Source: Hyphomonadaceae bacterium (lineage in GTDB: Bacteria; Pseudomonadota; Alphaproteobacteria; Caulobacterales; Aquidulcibacteraceae). From it: DNA of 7,880 nt. Shown here piece after piece: positions 1 to 6,682 of the stretch; position 1 is the first letter of the stretch; every line of letters begins with the position of its first letter. The position numbers and the translations under genes are program-made. The notes below the pieces were generated by a model. The model saw nothing but the letters and a program-made list of their open reading frames with translations, was not told the DNA's origin and did not search any database. Location: positions 1 through 7,880 of the forward strand of contig JALOSP010000048.1 of the NCBI GenBank assembly GCA_025458365.1. Direction: 5' to 3'.

Positions 1-1331
1 TGCTCGCGCTGGAGGCGCTGAAACGATTCTCGATGCTGATTGCGTCAATGGGTATCAGCCAGGTCGATGCGATTGCAACCGCAGCGGTGCGTGACGCCAC
101 CGATGGCCCGGACTTCATCGCACGGGTCAAGGAGGCATGCGGCCTGACCGTGCGCGTGATCAGTGGCGAGGATGAAGCCCGTTACTCTGCTGAGGGCGTG
201 CTTGCAGGCGCCCCGGATGCCGATGGTGTGGTGGGTGATCTCGGCGGGTCGAGCCTTGAGCTCGTGCGGATGCGCCAGAAGGCTCTGGGTGCGCAGGAAA
301 GCTGGCAATTGGGGCCGCTGTCGCTGCCGGTCCAGCTTGATCCGCTGGATGTCGATGCGGCAGGGCGCCATGTGGGCGCGATTCTGGACCGGTCTGCCAT
401 CTTGAGGGCGGGCGATACCGGACGCTCGTTCTTTGCCGTCGGCGGGGCCTGGCGCTCCTTGGCCAAGGTGGACATGGCGCTACACGGCTATCCGCTGCCC
501 GTGTTGCACAATTACCGGATCCCGCGACCGCAAGCGCTGGAGACTTGCAACTTCCTTCTGGGCCAGAGCCGCAAGTCGCTCGAGCGGATGAAGATTGGTG
601 TCTCCAAGCGGGCCGAGACCCTTCCGTACGCGGCACTGCTCCTGCGCGAAGTGTTGTCGCGCGGCAGCTTCGACCGGGTCGTCCTGTCGGCCTTTGGGGT
701 CCGCGAAGGCCTGCTGCTGGAGGGCCTCAGCCCCGGCAATCGCGAGATGGACCCGCTGGTGGCCGGAGCCATCGCGATGCTGGGCGGCGATCAGCGCGCC
801 ATCGCCTTTGCCGAGGAATTGTTTGCCTGGGTCAATCCGCCATTCGCCAATCTTCCACAATTATTCAATGAGCAGCGCGGGGTAGTGATCCGCTCGGTGG
901 CCTGCCTCCTGTCTGACATCGGCGCGTTGCTGCATCCGGATGACCGGGCCAAGCTGGCTTTCGAACTGGTGCTGCGGGCACCCTATCCTGCAGCGTCGCA
1001 TGCCGAGCGGGTTTATCTCGCACGCGTGATCGCGCGGCGCTATTGCGCCGATGCATCAGGCTTCGAGCCGGACATGGTCAACCGCCTGCTTGACCCTGAG
1101 CGGATTGCACGGGCCGATGCGCTGGGTGCAGCGCTGCGTCTGGGTGCAGACCTGTCTGGCCGGTCAGCCGCACTGCTGCGCGCCAGCAAGCTGGGCTATG
1201 AACATGGGGTTCTGGTCTTGCGTCTGGCCGAAGGGTCTCAGGCGCTGGCGTCGGAATATATCCGCAAACGGCTGACCCAACTGGGTCAGGCGCTGGGCGC
1301 GCCGGTGGATGTGCGCGCTGGGCTGGGGTGA
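1..1331 (+). CDS. ppx: Exopolyphosphatase, Ppx/GppA family (5' end missing)
   Basis: The frame is open from the left edge (first full codon at base 3) to TGA at 1329-1331, so the true start lies upstream and the N-terminal part is missing. Numbering from the internal ATG at 33, a VISGEDEAR segment at about 43-50 matches the family's loop with the catalytic glutamate. GDLGGSSLEL at 68-77 is the second phosphate-binding motif of the ASKHA fold, and VGGAWRSLAKV near 135 is the third conserved block. The C-terminal half (about 200-432) is helical with a LLSDIGALLHPDD segment, as in the HD-like C-terminal region of long Ppx proteins. The family releases phosphate from polyphosphate ends or hydrolyses pppGpp, in the cytoplasm. 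The two activities cannot be told apart from sequence alone. ppk is often adjacent, but the upstream neighbour is not visible. The gene converges on glnA. Confidence 0.88.
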   Translation, partial: LALEALKRFSMLIASMGISQVDAIATAAVRDATDGPDFIARVKEACGLTVRVISGEDEARYSAEGVLAGAPDADGVVGDLGGSSLELVRMRQKALGAQESWQLGPLSLPVQLDPLDVDAAGRHVGAILDRSAILRAGDTGRSFFAVGGAWRSLAKVDMALHGYPLPVLHNYRIPRPQALETCNFLLGQSRKSLERMKIGVSKRAETLPYAALLLREVLSRGSFDRVVLSAFGVREGLLLEGLSPGNREMDPLVAGAIAMLGGDQRAIAFAEELFAWVNPPFANLPQLFNEQRGVVIRSVACLLSDIGALLHPDDRAKLAFELVLRAPYPAASHAERVYLARVIARRYCADASGFEPDMVNRLLDPERIARADALGAALRLGADLSGRSAALLRASKLGYEHGVLVLRLAEGSQALASEYIRKRLTQLGQALGAPVDVRAGLG

Positions 1332-1340
1332 GTTGAGTGG

Positions 1341-1363
1341 CGGAGCGCGCGGTTGCACCGCGC
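1341..1363 (+). repeat. REP-like palindromic element, copy 1
   Basis: This 23-bp unit has a GGAG header followed by a perfect 7-bp stem: GCGCGGT (1347-1353), loop TGC, ACCGCGC (1357-1363). It matches copy 2 at 1373-1395 except for the first base and one loop base. It starts 9 bp after the ppx stop codon. Confidence 0.75.
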
Positions 1364-1372
1364 CCCTTACTT

Positions 1373-1395
1373 GGGAGCGCGCGGTTTCACCGCGC
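1373..1395 (+). repeat. REP-like palindromic element, copy 2
   Basis: This is a direct repeat of copy 1, offset by 32 bp: header GGGAG, stem GCGCGGT (1379-1385), loop TTC, ACCGCGC (1389-1395). With copy 3 it makes an inverted pair separated by only 5 bp, so the pair can also fold into a larger structure through 1373-1383 and 1413-1423. Confidence 0.78.
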
Positions 1396-1400
1396 ACTTT

Positions 1401-1423
1401 GCGCGCTTCAAGCGCGCGCTCCC
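1401..1423 (-). repeat. REP-like palindromic element, copy 3 (inverted)
   Basis: Read on the minus strand, this 23-mer begins GGGAGCGCGCG like copy 2 and keeps the 7-bp stem. The sixth stem pair is C-G where copies 1 and 2 have G-C, a compensatory swap. The loop is TGA. It could also add to the end of the glnA transcript, because it lies downstream of the glnA terminator. Confidence 0.75.
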
Positions 1424-1443
1424 GACGGGTTCGATTTCAACCC

Positions 1444-1472
1444 AAAAAGGCCGCCCTCATCAGGCGGCCTTT
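1444..1472 (-). terminator. Intrinsic terminator of glnA (bidirectional)
   Basis: A perfect 10-bp stem, AAAGGCCGCC (1446-1455) with GGCGGCCTTT (1463-1472), encloses a 7-base loop. On the minus strand it is followed by an uninterrupted T5 run (complement of 1444-1448), 26 bp past the glnA stop, which is a textbook Rho-independent terminator. On the plus strand the T run is TTT CCG TTT, so it may also stop ppx transcripts, less efficiently. Confidence 0.88.
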
Positions 1473-1497
1473 CCGTTTCAAGCATCCGATCCAATGA

Positions 1498-2907
1498 TCA
1501 GCACTTGTAATACATGTCGAACTCCACCGGGTGCGGGTGGGTGTTGAGACGGTCGGTCTCTTCCTTTTTCAATTCGATATAGGCGTCGATGAAGTCGTCA
1601 TCCATCACGCCGCCGGCCTTCAGGAAGTCGCGGTCGGCATCGAGTGCGGCGAGCGCCTCATCGAGCGAGGCGGCCACGGTCGGCACACCGGCTAGCTCTT
1701 CAGGTGGCAGCGAGTAGAGGTCCTTGTCGAACGACGGACCCGGATCGATCTTGTTGATGATCCCGTCGAGACCGGCCATCAAGAGCGCTGTCATGGTCAG
1801 ATACATGTTGCCGGCCGGATCGGGGAAGCGGGCTTCCAGACGCTTGGCCTTCGGCGACGTCGAATAGGGGATCCGGATCGAGGCCGAGCGGTTGCGGGCC
1901 GAATAGGCCAGCAGCACGGGGGCTTCATAGCCCGGCACCAGACGCTTGTAGCTGTTGGTGGTCGAGTTGGCGAAGGCATTGATCGCCTTGGCGTGCTTGA
2001 TGATCCCGCCGATGTAGTACAGGCATTCCTGGCTGAGGTCGGCGTATTTGTCGCCAGCAAACAGTGGCTTGCCACCTTTCCAGATCGACTGGTGGACGTG
2101 CATGCCAGAGCCATTGTCCTTGTAATAGGGCTTGGGCATGAAGGTGGCCGATTTGCCATAGGCGGCAGCCACATTCTGGATCACGTATTTGTAGAGGTTC
2201 ATGAAGTCGCCCATGACCGTCAGCGTCTGGAACTTCAGGCCAAGCTCGTGCTGGGCGGGCGCCACCTCGTGATGGTGCTTTTCAGGCGCCAGCCCCAGAT
2301 CCTTCATGATTGAAAGCATCTCGGTGCGGATGTCCTGGGCGCTGTCGATCGGCGGAACCGGGAAGTAGCCGCCCTTCGGGCCCGGACGCATGCCCGAATT
2401 GCCTTCAGCATAGACCTTGTCGGAGTTCATCGGCAGTTCGGTGGAATCGAACGCGTAACCGGTCGAGTTTGCCGAGGTCGAGAAGCGCACGTCGTCGAAC
2501 AGGAAGAATTCGGCTTCCGGCCCGAAATACACGGTGTCGCCGATACCGGCCGACTTCACATAGGCTTCAGCCTTCTTGCCGATGCCGCGCGGGCAGCGGT
2601 TGTAGGGCTTCAGCGTGCCAGGCTCGAGGATGTCACAGAAGATCGCCAGCGTGGTCCGCTCGAAGAACGGGTCGATCTTGGCGTTCTCCGGATCGGGCAT
2701 CATCACCATGTCGCTCTCGTTGATGGCTTTCCAGCCGGCAATCGAGGAGCCGTCGAACATGATGCCTTCTTCGAGGGTCTCTTCATCGATCATGCCGATG
2801 TCGAAGGTGACGTGCTGCATCTTGCCGCGAATGTCGGTGAAGCGGAAATCGACGTATTCCACATCCTCGTCGGCAATCAGCTTCATGATGTCTGCAAATC
2901 TCGACAT
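1498..2907 (-). CDS. glnA: Type I glutamine synthetase
   Basis: The gene encodes 469 residues, the same length as E. coli GlnA. The enzyme makes glutamine from glutamate, ammonia and ATP as a cytoplasmic dodecamer. Visible motifs are FDGSSIAGW (51-59), the metal/glutamate site [10 protein letters not shown] (129-138), [12 protein letters not shown] (211-222), [10 protein letters not shown] (265-274), the ATP/glutamate segment NRSASIRIP (339-347) and [13 protein letters not shown] (355-367). Tyr398 in [11 protein letters not shown] is the adenylylation site (Tyr397 in mature E. coli numbering), which predicts control by GlnE. The start is supported by AAGGAG (complement of 2914-2919), 6 bases before ATG, and by the family N-terminus. 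The gene lies 116 bp downstream of glnB and is probably co-transcribed with it; a separate leader promoter is possible. No key residue is missing. Confidence 0.98.
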   Translation of the reverse strand: MSRFADIMKLIADEDVEYVDFRFTDIRGKMQHVTFDIGMIDEETLEEGIMFDGSSIAGWKAINESDMVMMPDPENAKIDPFFERTTLAIFCDILEPGTLKPYNRCPRGIGKKAEAYVKSAGIGDTVYFGPEAEFFLFDDVRFSTSANSTGYAFDSTELPMNSDKVYAEGNSGMRPGPKGGYFPVPPIDSAQDIRTEMLSIMKDLGLAPEKHHHEVAPAQHELGLKFQTLTVMGDFMNLYKYVIQNVAAAYGKSATFMPKPYYKDNGSGMHVHQSIWKGGKPLFAGDKYADLSQECLYYIGGIIKHAKAINAFANSTTNSYKRLVPGYEAPVLLAYSARNRSASIRIPYSTSPKAKRLEARFPDPAGNMYLTMTALLMAGLDGIINKIDPGPSFDKDLYSLPPEELAGVPTVAASLDEALAALDADRDFLKAGGVMDDDFIDAYIELKKEETDRLNTHPHPVEFDMYYKC

Positions 2908-2924
2908 GGTTTTCTCCTTGAGGG

Positions 2925-2942
2925 CTGTCCGCTCCGGGACAG
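2925..2942 (-). promoter_or_regulatory. Small hairpin just upstream of the glnA ribosome-binding site
   Basis: CTGTCC (2925-2930) and GGACAG (2937-2942) form a perfect 6-bp inverted repeat with a 6-base loop. In the mRNA it would end 5 bases before the AAGGAG site of glnA, so it could affect ribosome access or mRNA stability. The structure is short, and the role is inferred. Confidence 0.3.
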
Positions 2943-2955
2943 GAATGTTGGGAAT

Positions 2956-2983
2956 GATGACACCTGAACGATGACACTGTCAT
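2956..2983. promoter_or_regulatory. Operator-like repeats in the glnB-glnA leader
   Basis: GATGACAC occurs twice at a 14-bp interval (2956-2963 and 2970-2977). The second copy extends into a perfect palindrome, ATGACA C TGTCAT (2971-2983). The layout resembles a binding site for a dimeric regulator acting on glnA. The sites do not fit the NtrC consensus (GCACC-N5-GGTGC), so no regulator is named. Confidence 0.3.
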
Positions 2984-3023
2984 GCCGACACTGGCAGCGT
3001 GCCTGCATCGCGGCAAGTCCCGT

Positions 3024-3669
<646 letters not shown>

Positions 3670-5217
3670 ATGATCGATCCGAGAACCCCCGTCCTGATTG
3701 GCGCGGGCCAGTTCGTGCACCGGGGAGAGGCTGAAGCCTGTCCCTTGCCCATCGAATTGTGCGCGACTGCCGTGCGCCAGGCCGTTCGCGATGCCGGCCT
3801 GGCCGGTCTTGCGCCCGACATGGTCGATTGTGTGGCGACGGTGCGATTCACGGTCGATGAGCCGATGGTGCGCGCCATGATGCCTGTTCCTGCTGCTGCA
3901 AACCCGCCCGCAGCACTGGCCGCGGCGCTGGACCTGGCCCCGCGGCAATTGATCGAGACCGCGACGGGTGGAAACATGCCGCAGGCGCTGTTGAACACGA
4001 TCTGTGACCGAATCGCAGACGGGCAGATCGCGTTTGCCGTGCTGGCAGGTGCCGAGTTCCTCGGAAGCCTCAACCGGCTGGTCAAGGCAGGCCGGATGGA
4101 CCTGGTTGCGCGGCATGCGATCCCGGGCGAAGCAACACAGGAACGGATCGGCTCCGACAGGCCCGGTTGCTCGCCCATGGAGCACGACTATGGCTTGAGC
4201 TTTCCGGCCAACACCTATCCCTTGTTCGAAAACGCCTTGCGGGCCGCAAGCGGCGTGGACTTGGATGCGCACCGTGCGATGATGGGCCGGTTGTTTGCGC
4301 CCTTCACCGAAATTGCTGCCAGCAATCCCTACGCCTGGTTTTCCAGCACGCGCACCGCAGACGAACTGGTGACGGTGAACCAGGATAACCGGATGGTTGG
4401 TTTCCCCTATCCGAAGTATCTCAATGCCATCCTGCAGGTGAACCAGTCTGCAGCGCTGCTGGTGACAAGTTACGCGAAGGCTGTGGAACTGGGCATTGCG
4501 CCCGAGCGGCTGGTGTTCCTGCATGGTTGCGCCGACGTCAATGACATCTGGAACCCGATTGACCGGGTCGATTTCCATTCCAGCCCGGCCATGGCAGTAG
4601 CGGGGCGTGAGGCTCTGGCCATGGCAGGTTGCATGATCGGCGACATCGATGCCTTTGACCTGTATTCCTGCTTTCCGGTCGCTGTTCAACTCGCCTGCAA
4701 GGAGCTGGGAATCGACCCTGATGGCGGCAAACCGCTGACCCTCACTGGCGGGCTGCCCTATTTCGGCGGGCCGGGGAATAATTATGCCATGCACGCGATT
4801 GCCGAAGCGGTGCGGTACTGTCGCGATCATCGCGCAAGGCGGGTCATGGTGACGGCCAACGGCTGGTTCCTGACCAAGCAAGCCGTGGGGATTTACTCAA
4901 GCATGCCTGTTTCAGGGCCTTGGCACAGACCCGACCCGGCAGCCTGCCAGCGCGAGATCGATGCGTTGCAGGGCCCGCGAGTGATCGAAACGGCAGAACC
5001 GGGCAGGGCGTCGATCGAGACCTATACTGTGGTTCATGGTCGCGATGGCCCGCGCATGGGGATTATTGTCGGGCGTGACCTGTCGGGGCGGCGATTCCTT
5101 GCCCACACGCCCAAAGGCAACACTGCGGTCCTGGCCGACCTTGAAGCGCGCGAACATGTCGGGCGCGGCGGCCACGTGTCCCGTGATGGTGCGCGCAACA
5201 TTTTCGTTCCGGACTGA
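3670..5217 (+). CDS. Thiolase-like protein (TLP1-type, acetyl-CoA acetyltransferase family)
   Basis: The gene encodes 515 residues, about 100 more than a standard thiolase. The N-terminus RTPVLIGAGQ (5-14) is thiolase-like. The block TATGGNMPQALLN (98-109) sits where thiolases carry the nucleophilic cysteine but has none. FDLYSCFPVAVQ (329-340) corresponds to the NEAFA region. GGLPYFGGPGNNY (360-372) replaces the usual GHP histidine loop, and VTANGWFLTK (394-403) replaces the C-terminal cysteine/GGG motif. Residues from about 415 (for example TVVHGRDGPRMGIIVGRDLSGRRFL) fit the extra C-terminal domain of type 1 thiolase-like proteins. Databases usually call such genes acetyl-CoA acetyltransferase, but normal thiolase chemistry is doubtful here; acyl-CoA binding or another reaction is possible. 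AAGGA lies 10 bases before the ATG. The gene runs 5 bp from the ydeI-like gene, probably as an operon. Confidence 0.8.
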   Translation: MIDPRTPVLIGAGQFVHRGEAEACPLPIELCATAVRQAVRDAGLAGLAPDMVDCVATVRFTVDEPMVRAMMPVPAAANPPAALAAALDLAPRQLIETATGGNMPQALLNTICDRIADGQIAFAVLAGAEFLGSLNRLVKAGRMDLVARHAIPGEATQERIGSDRPGCSPMEHDYGLSFPANTYPLFENALRAASGVDLDAHRAMMGRLFAPFTEIAASNPYAWFSSTRTADELVTVNQDNRMVGFPYPKYLNAILQVNQSAALLVTSYAKAVELGIAPERLVFLHGCADVNDIWNPIDRVDFHSSPAMAVAGREALAMAGCMIGDIDAFDLYSCFPVAVQLACKELGIDPDGGKPLTLTGGLPYFGGPGNNYAMHAIAEAVRYCRDHRARRVMVTANGWFLTKQAVGIYSSMPVSGPWHRPDPAACQREIDALQGPRVIETAEPGRASIETYTVVHGRDGPRMGIIVGRDLSGRRFLAHTPKGNTAVLADLEAREHVGRGGHVSRDGARNIFVPD

Positions 5218-5222
5218 TCCTG

Positions 5223-5840
5223 ATGTCAGCAGACCATCTGGAGCAGGTCGAGATTGCTAGCCGGGAGGCATTGCGCGACTGGCTTCAACACAATCACACG
5301 CAGACCGCATCGGTCTGGATTGTGACCTGGAAGAAGCATATGGGTACGCGCCATGTGCCATGGCCGGATGTGGTCGATGAAGCCTTGTGCTTCGGCTGGA
5401 TCGACAGTGTGCCACGCAAGCTCGATGCAGACCGCAGCATGGTGTTGTTGTCACCGCGAAAGCCGCAGAGTGCCTGGAGCGGCATCAACAAGGCCAAGAT
5501 TGAGCGTCTGATCGAAGCCGGGCAGATGACGCCGGCCGGTCTGGCAAAGGTAGAATCAGCCCGGCGCGATGGCAGCTGGAACTTTCTCGATGACGTCGAA
5601 CGGCTGGAGAAGCCTGAGGATCTGACGCAAGCACTGGCCGCGATGCCACCGGCACTGGCGTTGTTTGACAGCTTCCCGCCGTCAAGCCGCCGCGGCATCC
5701 TCGAGTGGATCAAGCAGGCCCGGACCCCGCAGACACGAGCGCGCAGGATTGCTGAAACCACACGGCTGGCCGCAATCGGTCAGCGGGCCAACCAGCCAGC
5801 CAGTCGCAAAAACGCCCGGCCTGATGGCCGGGCGTCTTGA
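5223..5840 (+). CDS. YdeI/OmdA-family protein
   Basis: The gene encodes 205 residues. The N-terminal part has the family's SREALRDWL (13-21), VWIVTWKKH (31-39), EALCFGWIDS (53-62) and SAWSGINKAKIERLIEAG (83-100) blocks. The helical C-terminal part (about 145-187, FPPSSRRGILEWIKQARTPQTRARRI) fits the OmdA/bacteriocin-protection domain, in which YdeI-type proteins are linked to envelope stress and peptide resistance in enterics. The molecular function is not known. No signal peptide or membrane segment is visible, so it is likely cytoplasmic. The ATG at 5223 is 5 bp after the thiolase-like stop, with no clear ribosome-binding site, which suggests translational coupling. The last nine residues (197-205) are encoded by a terminator hairpin serving the convergent mucR gene, so the tail is probably not functionally important. 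Confidence 0.85.
   Translation: MSADHLEQVEIASREALRDWLQHNHTQTASVWIVTWKKHMGTRHVPWPDVVDEALCFGWIDSVPRKLDADRSMVLLSPRKPQSAWSGINKAKIERLIEAGQMTPAGLAKVESARRDGSWNFLDDVERLEKPEDLTQALAAMPPALALFDSFPPSSRRGILEWIKQARTPQTRARRIAETTRLAAIGQRANQPASRKNARPDGRAS
5808..5835 (-). terminator. Intrinsic terminator of mucR, inside the 3' end of the ydeI-like gene
   Basis: A perfect 10-bp stem, ACGCCCGGCC (5812-5821) with GGCCGGGCGT (5826-5835), has a TGAT tetraloop. On the minus strand it is followed by T5 (complement of 5808-5812), about 33 bp past the mucR stop. On the plus strand the following bases, CTTGAGG, are a poor T tract, but the hairpin may also terminate the upstream operon. Confidence 0.82.
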
Positions 5841-5867
5841 GGTGATTTGTGTCCGGGAGCGTCCGGG

Positions 5868-6299
5868 TCAGCGCTTCTTGCGACCACCGCCACGCCCCTT
5901 GGTGCCAAGGCCGCTTTGCTTGGCGAACTCGGAGCGGCGCTCGGAATAGTTGGGCGCGACCATCGGATAGTCGGCTGGCAGGCCCCAACGGGCCCGGTAT
6001 TCCTCTGGGGTCAGATTGTAGCGCGTCCGCAGGTAACGCTTCAGCATCCGCAATTGCTTGCCGTCTTCCAGACAGACAATGTAGTCGTCCTTGATCGAGC
6101 TGCGGATCGGCACGGCAGGCTTGGGCTTTTCAGCCACAGGCTCCGGCTCTGGCGCAGTTCCCAGTGTTGTCAGACTGGTATGCACTGCAGCGATCAAGGC
6201 AGGCAGCGCCGCGACGTCCAGTGTATTGTTTGACACGTAAGCCGCGACGATATCTGTCACGTGATCGAGCACTTCGGGGGTTTGTGATGCTTCCGACAT
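5868..6299 (-). CDS. mucR: MucR/Ros-family transcriptional regulator
   Basis: The gene encodes 143 residues. The family binds AT-rich DNA, often as higher-order oligomers, and represses many genes, including its own. The N-terminal part (about 8-47) is helical and fits the oligomerisation region. A Pro/Glu-rich linker (49-63) leads to the DNA-binding core DYIVCLEDGKQLRMLKRYL (72-90) and then LTPEEYRARWGLPADYPMVAPNYSERRSEFAKQSGLG (96-132), followed by a basic tail (RGGGRKKR). Aligned to Ros, zinc ligands C79, C82, H92 and H97 become Cys76, Asp79, Tyr89 and Tyr94, so only one ligand remains. The ATG at 6299 is chosen because GGAAGG (complement of 6305-6310) lies 5 bases upstream and the family match begins just after it; the upstream extension in frame to 6389 looks non-coding. 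The gene converges on the ydeI-like gene and diverges from glyA. Confidence 0.92.
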   Translation of the reverse strand: MSEASQTPEVLDHVTDIVAAYVSNNTLDVAALPALIAAVHTSLTTLGTAPEPEPVAEKPKPAVPIRSSIKDDYIVCLEDGKQLRMLKRYLRTRYNLTPEEYRARWGLPADYPMVAPNYSERRSEFAKQSGLGTKGRGGGRKKR

Positions 6300-6335
6300 T
6301 GCAGCCTTCCAACAAGTCTTGTTTTGTCGGCTGCA
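6300..6335 (-). promoter_or_regulatory. Nested dyad over the mucR ribosome-binding site and leader
   Basis: On the minus strand, TGCAGCC (6335-6329) pairs with GGCTGCA (6306-6300), immediately before the mucR ATG. Nested inside is a perfect palindrome, AACAAG A CTTGTT (6323-6311). The right arm overlaps the GGAAGG ribosome-binding site. It could be a DNA operator at the transcription start or an RNA hairpin blocking translation; which depends on where transcription starts. Confidence 0.4.
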
Positions 6336-6363
6336 GTTATCCGCAGTGATCGGCGTTTGACAA
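6336..6363 (-). promoter_or_regulatory. Candidate promoter of mucR
   Basis: On the minus strand TTGTCA (complement of 6358-6363) is followed after 16 bp by GATAAC (complement of 6336-6341), a fair match to the -35/-10 pattern. This places the transcription start near 6329, about 30 bases before the mucR ATG. A second perfect TTGACA on the same strand (complement of 6384-6389) has no good -10 at the right distance. Confidence 0.35.
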
Positions 6364-6682
6364 CAAAACTGTGCAGTATTGTCTGTCAATCAGGAAACCT
6401 TTTGCAGTGGATTTCATGCTCTGGCGGCAACCTGTGGGGTCAAAGCCCGGTAAGGTCTATTCCCTGACGGATGATTGTTTTGGTGCATCTTTGTCCCCAA
6501 GTATCCTCATGCCGCGCGTAATTTCATCAGTTCTGATCAACAAGGCTGTTGGTTATCGTCACTGTCTGATTTTCCGCGCAGAAGGAAATCCTTGCATCTG
6601 GCGGGCTGTCACAGCATAGCGGGCGCTGTTCCAGCCGGGCGGTGACCGGTGACGGAAGCACTTCCAATCTTCAGGGTCGATC
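6364..6682. other. AT-rich divergent gap upstream of glyA
   Basis: This part of the mucR-glyA gap is clearly less GC-rich than the genes (24 of 60 bases are G or C in 6361-6420, and 28 of 60 in 6481-6540). It should contain the glyA promoter, but I cannot place one with confidence. Small dyads are present: CAACA AGGC TGTTG (6538-6551) and GCTGT C ACAGC (6605-6615). There is also a tandem GGTGAC (6641-6646 and 6648-6653). No glycine riboswitch motif is recognisable. An 82-codon open frame at 6371-6619 resembles no protein I know, lacks a ribosome-binding site and is probably chance. Confidence 0.55.

Noticed and set aside
1341..1423. CRISPR or tandem array.
   Set aside because: There are only three units in mixed orientation, each itself a palindrome, with unequal 5-9 bp gaps; this fits REP-like elements, not spacers.
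2988..3004. Possible sigma-54 promoter upstream of glnA (GGCACG on the minus strand).
   Set aside because: The -24 half matches, but at the right spacing the -12 half reads GT instead of GC, an almost invariant dinucleotide. It was not kept as a feature.
6300..6389. In-frame N-terminal extension of MucR by 30 residues.
   Set aside because: It covers the ribosome-binding site, dyad and candidate promoter, is rich in Cys, Gln and Asn, and is not part of the family; the 143-residue form has GGAAGG at the right spacing.
6371..6619. 82-codon open frame in the mucR-glyA gap.
   Set aside because: It has no ribosome-binding site, its composition is unlike the neighbouring genes, and it resembles no known protein.
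6364..6682. Glycine riboswitch upstream of glyA.
   Set aside because: The conserved aptamer core cannot be recognised, and no terminator or sequestering stem follows.
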